Assembly: GCA_965200505.1 (NCBI GenBank)
Contig: OZ241343.1
Coordinates: forward strand, 1,922,001-1,986,000
DNA from: VXNE01 sp965200505
GTDB taxonomy: Bacteria; Pseudomonadota; Gammaproteobacteria; Pseudomonadales; Azotimanducaceae
DNA length: 64,000 nucleotides
Direction: 5' to 3'
In this document: in pieces, positions 59,685 to 64,000 of the stretch
Layout: each line of letters begins with the position of its first letter
Position numbering within the stretch: position 1 is the stretch's first letter
Position numbers and translations under genes: made by a program
Notes under the pieces: generated by a model
What the model saw: only the letters and a program-made list of their open reading frames with translations
What the model was told of the DNA's origin: nothing
Databases searched by the model: none

Positions 59685-61235
59685 ATGAACGTCATCGCCA
59701 ACACACCGGCCGGTCAACTGCGCGGCAGCCAAAGCAACGGCGCCATCGCCTTCAAGGGTGTGCCCTTTGCCTCGGCGCCCGTTGGCGAATTGCGCTGGCG
59801 CCCACCGCAGGCGGCCCCGGCGTGGTCCGGCGTTCGGGACGCCCTCAGCTACGCCGCCGCCTCGTACCAAGACGACCTCTCGGCGCTGCCGCCCTCGACG
59901 CTGACGCCGCTCTTGGCCGTTGACGAGCGCCAAGCCGAAGATTGCCTGCACTTGAACGTGTGGACGCCGGCGCTCGACGGCCGCCGGCCGGTGATGGTGT
60001 GGATTCACGGCGGCGGTTTCGCGTTGGGCGCCGGGTCGCAATTCGTTTACGACGGCAGCCGCCTCTGTCAGCGCGACGTCGTCGTGGTGACGATCAACTA
60101 CCGCATGGGGCCATTCGGCTTCGTCCACCTCGCCGGGCCCACCCGTGGCGCCATCGACGCCAGCGGCAACGAAGGGCTGCTCGACCAAATCGCCGCCCTC
60201 AAGTGGGTACGCGACAACATCGAGCGCTTCGGCGGCGACCCGGACAACGTCACCATCTTCGGCGAATCCGCCGGCGGCATGAGCGTGATGGCGCTTATGG
60301 CCATGCCGCAGGCCGCCGGCTTGTTCCACAAGGCCATCGCGCAAAGCGGCCCCGGCCACAACTTCTTGACGCCCCAGCAAGCGAGCGACTGGCTGGCGAT
60401 GCCCATGCTGCAGCGCCTCGGCAACGACCCGGAGGATGCCGACGCGTTGCGCCGCGCCACCGCCGATGAGCTCATGGCCGCGCTGCCCGGCTTCTCGGCG
60501 AATATCAGCGCCGCGGACCCGCAAATGCGGAACCGATGGGCTCGGCCGGTGGTGGAAGGCGACGTGTTGCCGGATTGGCCGGAGAACGCCTTGCGCAACG
60601 GCAGCGCCAGCGGCGTGCCCCTGATGGCCGGCGTGACCCGGGACGAAATCGCCGTGCTATCGGACCCAGCCCTCACGGACGCGGTGCTGCCCGCGATGGT
60701 GCAAGGCGGGCTGCCGGATCATGTGGATGGCCAAGCCTTGCTGGAGAATTACCGGCAGGCCCGCCAAGCGCGTGGGGCGCCGACCACACCGGCGGCGCTG
60801 CTCACCGCCATCAGCTCGCATCGCGCCATGTGGGTGCCGACCACCCGCGTGTTGGAGGCCCAGCGTCCCCATGCGCCGGTGTTCCACTATGTGTTCGATT
60901 GGATCAGCCCGGCCGGCGACGGCATGATGGGTGCGTTGCATGGCGTGGACATCGCGTTTCCATTCGGCACCCACGCCGCGACGCCTGTGGCCGGTGAGTT
61001 CTTCGGCCAAGGCCCGGCCGCGGATGCCCTCGCGGACGCGGTGATGAGCGCGTGGAGCGCCTTCGCGCACCGCGGCGACCCAAGCGCGGACGGCTTCGGC
61101 GACTGGCCGCCCTACGACGCCGACACGCGCCCCACCCTGATGATCGGCGCCAGCGCCGGCGTGGCCCAAGCCCCCTACGAAGCCGAACGACGCGCTTGGG
61201 ACGGCATCGCCACCGAGGACATGAGGAGCATGTGA
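59685..61235 (+). CDS. Type-B carboxylesterase (para-nitrobenzyl-esterase-like)
   Basis: A 516-residue alpha/beta hydrolase. The oxyanion motif HGGGF is at 108-112, the nucleophile Ser195 lies in FGESAGG, and the later GALHGVDIAF supplies the likely catalytic His. No signal peptide is seen, so it is probably cytoplasmic. AAGGGGAG precedes the ATG. Substrates of the family are varied esters. Its last 107 codons are duplicated at 63049-63369. Confidence 0.9.
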   Translation: MNVIANTPAGQLRGSQSNGAIAFKGVPFASAPVGELRWRPPQAAPAWSGVRDALSYAAASYQDDLSALPPSTLTPLLAVDERQAEDCLHLNVWTPALDGRRPVMVWIHGGGFALGAGSQFVYDGSRLCQRDVVVVTINYRMGPFGFVHLAGPTRGAIDASGNEGLLDQIAALKWVRDNIERFGGDPDNVTIFGESAGGMSVMALMAMPQAAGLFHKAIAQSGPGHNFLTPQQASDWLAMPMLQRLGNDPEDADALRRATADELMAALPGFSANISAADPQMRNRWARPVVEGDVLPDWPENALRNGSASGVPLMAGVTRDEIAVLSDPALTDAVLPAMVQGGLPDHVDGQALLENYRQARQARGAPTTPAALLTAISSHRAMWVPTTRVLEAQRPHAPVFHYVFDWISPAGDGMMGALHGVDIAFPFGTHAATPVAGEFFGQGPAADALADAVMSAWSAFAHRGDPSADGFGDWPPYDADTRPTLMIGASAGVAQAPYEAERRAWDGIATEDMRSM

Positions 61236-61292
61236 GGGGTTCGCTCGGCACTCAAAGCAGCTGTTCCGCGACTTCGCGTAGCCTCTCGTTCG
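60915..61292. repeat. 378-bp duplicated segment, copy 1
   Basis: Covers the 3' end of the esterase gene and the last codons of the methyltransferase fragment. Copy 2 is at 63049-63426, at a constant offset of 2134 bases without gaps and with about 11 mismatches by eye (97 percent). Confidence 0.9.
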
Positions 61293-61482
61293 CCAATCGC
61301 ACATACTCCGCTGAACGCTCTATCCCCATCCACTCGACGCCGGCCTGCCCAGCGGCCATGGCAGTCGTGCCGCTGCCGAGGAACGGATCGAGTAACAGCC
61401 CCGGCCCCGGCCGCAGGGACTGGATGCACCGCGGTGCCGCCGGCCTCGACATTCGGCGCGTGTGTTCCGCCATCTCAAGCAT
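61252..61482 (-). pseudogene. C-terminal fragment of a DNA adenine/cytosine-N4 methyltransferase
   Basis: 76 residues with the S-adenosylmethionine motif LDPFLGSGTT (31-40) and the GIERSAEYVRLANERL tail of site-specific methyltransferases of the group that has motif I at the C-terminal end. The SPPY catalytic motif is not here; it occurs in the fragment at 63427-63740 on the same strand. A stop lies in frame 15 bases upstream of the ATG. It is therefore the back half of a gene that has been split. Confidence 0.75.
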
Positions 61483-61684
61483 CGTGGAAGATTAGCACGC
61501 GAGGCGTCTTCGCAGCGGGTTCAGCGCAGGGTGTGCGACATTTGGTGGCGGAACGCGCTCGGCCCCCTTGAACAGCGGTTCAGCGGTTGCAAGGAGATGG
61601 CCGCCAGCAGAGACGGAACTGGCGTGCGCGACGAGCACAAGCCCCGAACGCCTGGTGCTCCCGTTGAAGCGGAGTCACCCTGCG

Positions 61685-61954
61685 CTAGCGACGCCGCGCG
61701 CGGGCGAGGAAGTCCGCGCCGCTGTCGCAGTCGATGATCAGCGCGCCGATCCGCGCCAGTTCCGAAGCGTCCTCGACGCCAGCGAGAACCGCCTCCAACT
61801 CTGCGCCGGCAGCGGCGCCGAAGCGCTGGCTGGCTTGGCTGCACAGCAGCGCCCGTTCCTCCGCCAGCACCTCGCGGCGACCCTCTTGGCGCCCGGCCCG
61901 CCGGCCCTCGGCGATCTTCTGCTCGTCCCACTCCCGAAGCGTTTCCGCAAGCAT
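61685..61954 (-). pseudogene. Duplicated C-terminal tail of an Rpn-type nuclease
   Basis: 89 residues nearly identical to the end of the adjacent Rpn gene (AETLREWDEQKIAEG to LIIDCDSGADFLARARR), at an offset of about 298 bases. The charged linker differs: RRAGRQEGRREVLAEER here against RREGRREGMRAGRREGQR in the full gene. It lacks the nuclease domain. The stretch between this and the methyltransferase fragment (61495-61684) shows no gene. Confidence 0.75.
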
Positions 61955-61979
61955 CGTCGTCTCCTTGTCGGACTGTCCG

Positions 61980-62981
61980 CTAGGGACGCCGCGCGCGGGC
62001 GAGGAAGTCCGCGCCGCTGTCGCAATCGATGATCAGCGCGCCGATCCGCGCCAGTTCCGAAGCGTCCTCGACGCCAGCGAGAACCGCCTCCAGCTCGGCG
62101 CCGGCAGCGGCGCCGAAGCGCTGGCTGGCTTGGCTGCACAGCAGCGCCCGTTGGCCCTCCCGACGCCCAGCCCGCATTCCCTCCCGCCGGCCTTCCCGCC
62201 GGCCCTCGGCGATCTTCTGCTCGTCCCATTCCCGAAGCGTCTCCGCAAGCATCGTCGTCTCCTTGTCGTCAACCAAAGCCGGCATCCGTCCGCCCAGGCG
62301 CGGACTCAGAGTGCCACCGCACCATGCCACGAACGACCGCCACAGTTCCTGGTCGTCCGCCGCCGAGATCAGCGCCACGGCCCGCTCGAGCGCCGGCGCC
62401 AGCCCTTGCGCCGATGCGGCGTCCAGCGCCAGCACCGCCCGCGCCAGGTTGCCGTCCGCCGCATCGTCTCCCGCATAGTCCTTCGCGTCAATCAGCCGGC
62501 AGCGCAGGCGCGGCTGCAGGTCGCGCAATTCTGGCGGTGCCCACTCGCGCTCGTCCAGACGCAGCGGCGCGTTCCACTTGGCGCGGCCGTTGTACACCAC
62601 CAGCGGCACATGTGTCACGACGCGCCCGCCCTCCGCCGCCATCCAGCCGGTGCGGCGCAGTTCCCGGGGCAGCAGCGCGACGTACTCCAGCAGACGCTCG
62701 GCCATGTGGGCGTCCGGGCTTGATTGAAATTCGATGTGGAACATCACCCCGGCGCCGGCAGGGTGGCCCGTGCCGGACTTGAACGGCACCCACCAGGGCA
62801 GGTCGGCGCGCCGGGTGCGCAAATCCTCCGAGACGTGCTCCGCCGGCAGGCGTTCCATGCGGTCGAGGTCCAAGTCGTCCACCCAGGGATCGCCGAGCAG
62901 GCGGACGAGGCCCACGACCACGGCGCGGTGCGAGAACAGCCGCTTGCTGGCCTGGTCGCTTTGCTGGGTCTGTCGTGCCAT
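61980..62981 (-). CDS. Rpn-family recombination-promoting nuclease/putative transposase
   Basis: A 333-residue protein of the Rpn (PD-(D/E)XK, transposase_31-like) family. The nuclease core is at the N-terminus, with HIEFQSSPDAHMAERLLEY (E84, Q86) as the conserved acid-x-Gln motif. The C-terminal part has an arginine/glutamate-rich linker (about 255-275) and a small helical tail. In E. coli Rpn proteins cut DNA and promote RecA-independent recombination. The ATG at 62981 was chosen; codons upstream of it read through the esterase duplicate. It sits between the two halves of a broken methyltransferase gene. Confidence 0.8.
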   Translation of the reverse strand: MARQTQQSDQASKRLFSHRAVVVGLVRLLGDPWVDDLDLDRMERLPAEHVSEDLRTRRADLPWWVPFKSGTGHPAGAGVMFHIEFQSSPDAHMAERLLEYVALLPRELRRTGWMAAEGGRVVTHVPLVVYNGRAKWNAPLRLDEREWAPPELRDLQPRLRCRLIDAKDYAGDDAADGNLARAVLALDAASAQGLAPALERAVALISAADDQELWRSFVAWCGGTLSPRLGGRMPALVDDKETTMLAETLREWDEQKIAEGRREGRREGMRAGRREGQRALLCSQASQRFGAAAGAELEAVLAGVEDASELARIGALIIDCDSGADFLARARRP

Positions 62982-63048
62982 GGGCGCACTGTGCGCCGGC
63001 AACGGCCTTGGGCGAAACGGCGAAAGGCTGAAAGTGCTGTGCGAGATC

Positions 63049-63369
63049 GGCGACGGCATGATGGGTGCGTTGCACGGCGTGGACATCGCCTTTCCATTCG
63101 GCACCCACGCCGCGACGCCTGTGGCCGGCGAGTTCTTCGGCCAAGGCCCGGCCGCGGATGCCCTCGCGGACGCGGTGATGAGCGCGTGGAGCGCCTTCGC
63201 GCACCGCGGCGACCCAAGCGCGGCCGGCTTCGGCGACTGGCCGCCCTACGACGCCGACACGCGCCCCACCCTGATGATCGGCGCCAGCGCCCGCGTGGCC
63301 CAAGCCCCCTACGAAGCCGAACGACGCGCCTGGGACGGCATCGCCACCGAGGACATGCGGAGCATGTGA
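63049..63369 (+). pseudogene. Duplicated 3' end of the carboxylesterase gene
   Basis: 106 codons, in the same frame as the last 106 codons of the esterase at 59685-61235, ending at the same TGA. It includes GALHGVDIAF but has no oxyanion or nucleophile motif, so it is inactive. It is the coding part of repeat copy 2. Confidence 0.9.
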
Positions 63370-63426
63370 GGGGTTCGCTCGGCGCTCAAAGCAGGCGTTC
63401 CGCGACTTCGCGCAGCCTCTCGTTCG
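63049..63426. repeat. 378-bp duplicated segment, copy 2
   Basis: Partner of 60915-61292. Similarity ends at 63426 within GTTCG, where the methyltransferase N-terminal fragment begins. Confidence 0.9.
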
Positions 63427-63740
63427 AAAATGGCGCCGTCCGGCCTCAGCAGGCGCATCATCTCCGCGAGGCAGTCTCGCTGCCATGCGACGTAGCGCTC
63501 GTTGGGCATGCAGTCGTCATGGCCATCGTAGCCAGACTGCAACGCCGCCTTCGGCCACTTGCCCTTGCGTCCGTTCTTGAGGCCGTTGCCCGTGCTGTTC
63601 TTGATGTTGTAGGGCGGACTGGTCACCACCAGGCAATCTCCATGGTGGATGATGCCCCGGAGCGGGCGCGGCGCGGCGGTCTTCGCGGGCCGGTGGGCAA
63701 CCTTGTCGTCGGTGATGGCGTCGAGTTGGGCCAAGCTCAT
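63427..63740 (-). pseudogene. N-terminal fragment of a DNA methyltransferase
   Basis: About 105 residues from the ATG at 63740 with the target motif TSPPYN and the MMRLLRPDGAIF segment. Between HHGDCL and VVTSPPYN about 20 residues expected in this family seem to be missing, and the frame then runs out of phase into the duplicated tail. The matching C-terminal half is at 61252-61482. Together they are probably one inactivated methyltransferase gene. Confidence 0.75.
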
Positions 63741-63913
63741 GCCGTGATCTCCGCGTAGGTGATGCGATGCGTGAATGTCTTGCGGACGAATGGCGCCGAA
63801 TGGTAACGCGGGGCTGGCCGCCGGCGTTGCGAGGCCGGAGCGCCGAAGCGATACAGTGTGGTTTGGCTCAGCGAGTTAGGAGGCTTGACACGAGGGGCTC
63901 TTCGCCAAGGGGC

Positions 63914-64000
63914 TCAGGCGTCGGGCGGCCCCTCGACGAGGATCAGGCGCCAGCCGCGCAGGCCGCCGCGCATGGGGAGCGTCGCCCGCACCGTGAACGC
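63914..64000 (-). CDS. C-terminus of an unknown leftward gene (cut by right edge)
   Basis: The last 28 codons before a TGA at 63914. The segment FTVRATLP resembles the end of the ATPase domain of sensor histidine kinases, but this is too short to be sure. The stretch 63741-63913 between this stop and the methyltransferase fragment shows no gene. Confidence 0.35.
   Translation of the reverse strand, partial: AFTVRATLPMRGGLRGWRLILVEGPPDA

Overview
This window reads as chromosomal DNA of a GC-rich gammaproteobacterium, probably an uncultured, perhaps marine or host-associated lineage (the lifestyle is inference). The class assignment rests on the rRNA operon, on gammaproteobacterial markers (sfsA, dksA, gluQ, erpA, the tRNA-tuf-secE-nusG-rpl-rpoBC block), and on gene order. 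From memory, dksA-gluQ-[cbrB position]-pcnB-pgi-acs and bactofilin-erpA-anmK-M23-tyrS-rrn both follow the Pseudomonas order, with cbrA, folK and panBCD missing here.

Layout. 1-6556 is a leftward block: a queuosine-precursor transporter (cut by the left edge), an SDR, a HAD hydrolase, a bacterial cereblon-like CULT protein, a ferredoxin-type FAD reductase and uvrA. 6557-8635 is a transposition scar in which an AAA ATPase gene is fused to the 3' part of an ISNCY-type transposase. 8739-11146 holds a PhyH dioxygenase facing a zinc alcohol dehydrogenase. 11182-19848 is the leftward block uppS, acs, pgi, pcnB, a degenerate NtrC/CbrB-type regulator, gluQ and dksA; sfsA points away from dksA. 20625-25074 holds a sugar kinase, hemL, hemJ and a ClC channel with overlapping ends. 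25206-30599 holds a DUF6776-like membrane protein, bactofilin, erpA, anmK, an M23 peptidase and tyrS.

30600-34054 is an accessory insert between tyrS and the rRNA operon. It carries a large predicted exported leucine-rich-repeat protein whose only good start codon lies upstream of two long poly-C tracts. As assembled the reading frame is broken. Only one of the nine frame combinations of the two tracts joins the ATG to the protein, and in that frame both duplicated units encode similar peptides. This looks like a two-tract phase-variation switch and is the most interesting item here.

34180-39716 is the rRNA operon (16S, tRNA-Ile, tRNA-Ala, 23S, 5S) with a promoter and a strong terminator. 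A sodium:solute symporter, birA, coaX and a SPOR-type protein follow. The tRNA-Thr/Tyr/Gly/Thr-tuf cluster is split by a complete 2147-bp ISAs1-family element with inverted ends and a near-perfect 10-bp target duplication; its transposase has a DruA-like (DUF4338) N-terminal domain. tRNA-Trp, secE, nusG, rplKAJL, rpoB and rpoC follow in canonical order.

After rpoC the conserved order breaks (no rpsL). There is a type-B carboxylesterase and then a scrambled zone: a DNA methyltransferase split in two, an Rpn-type nuclease with a duplicated tail, and a 378-bp duplicate of the esterase/methyltransferase junction. The last 87 bases are the end of a leftward gene cut by the right edge.
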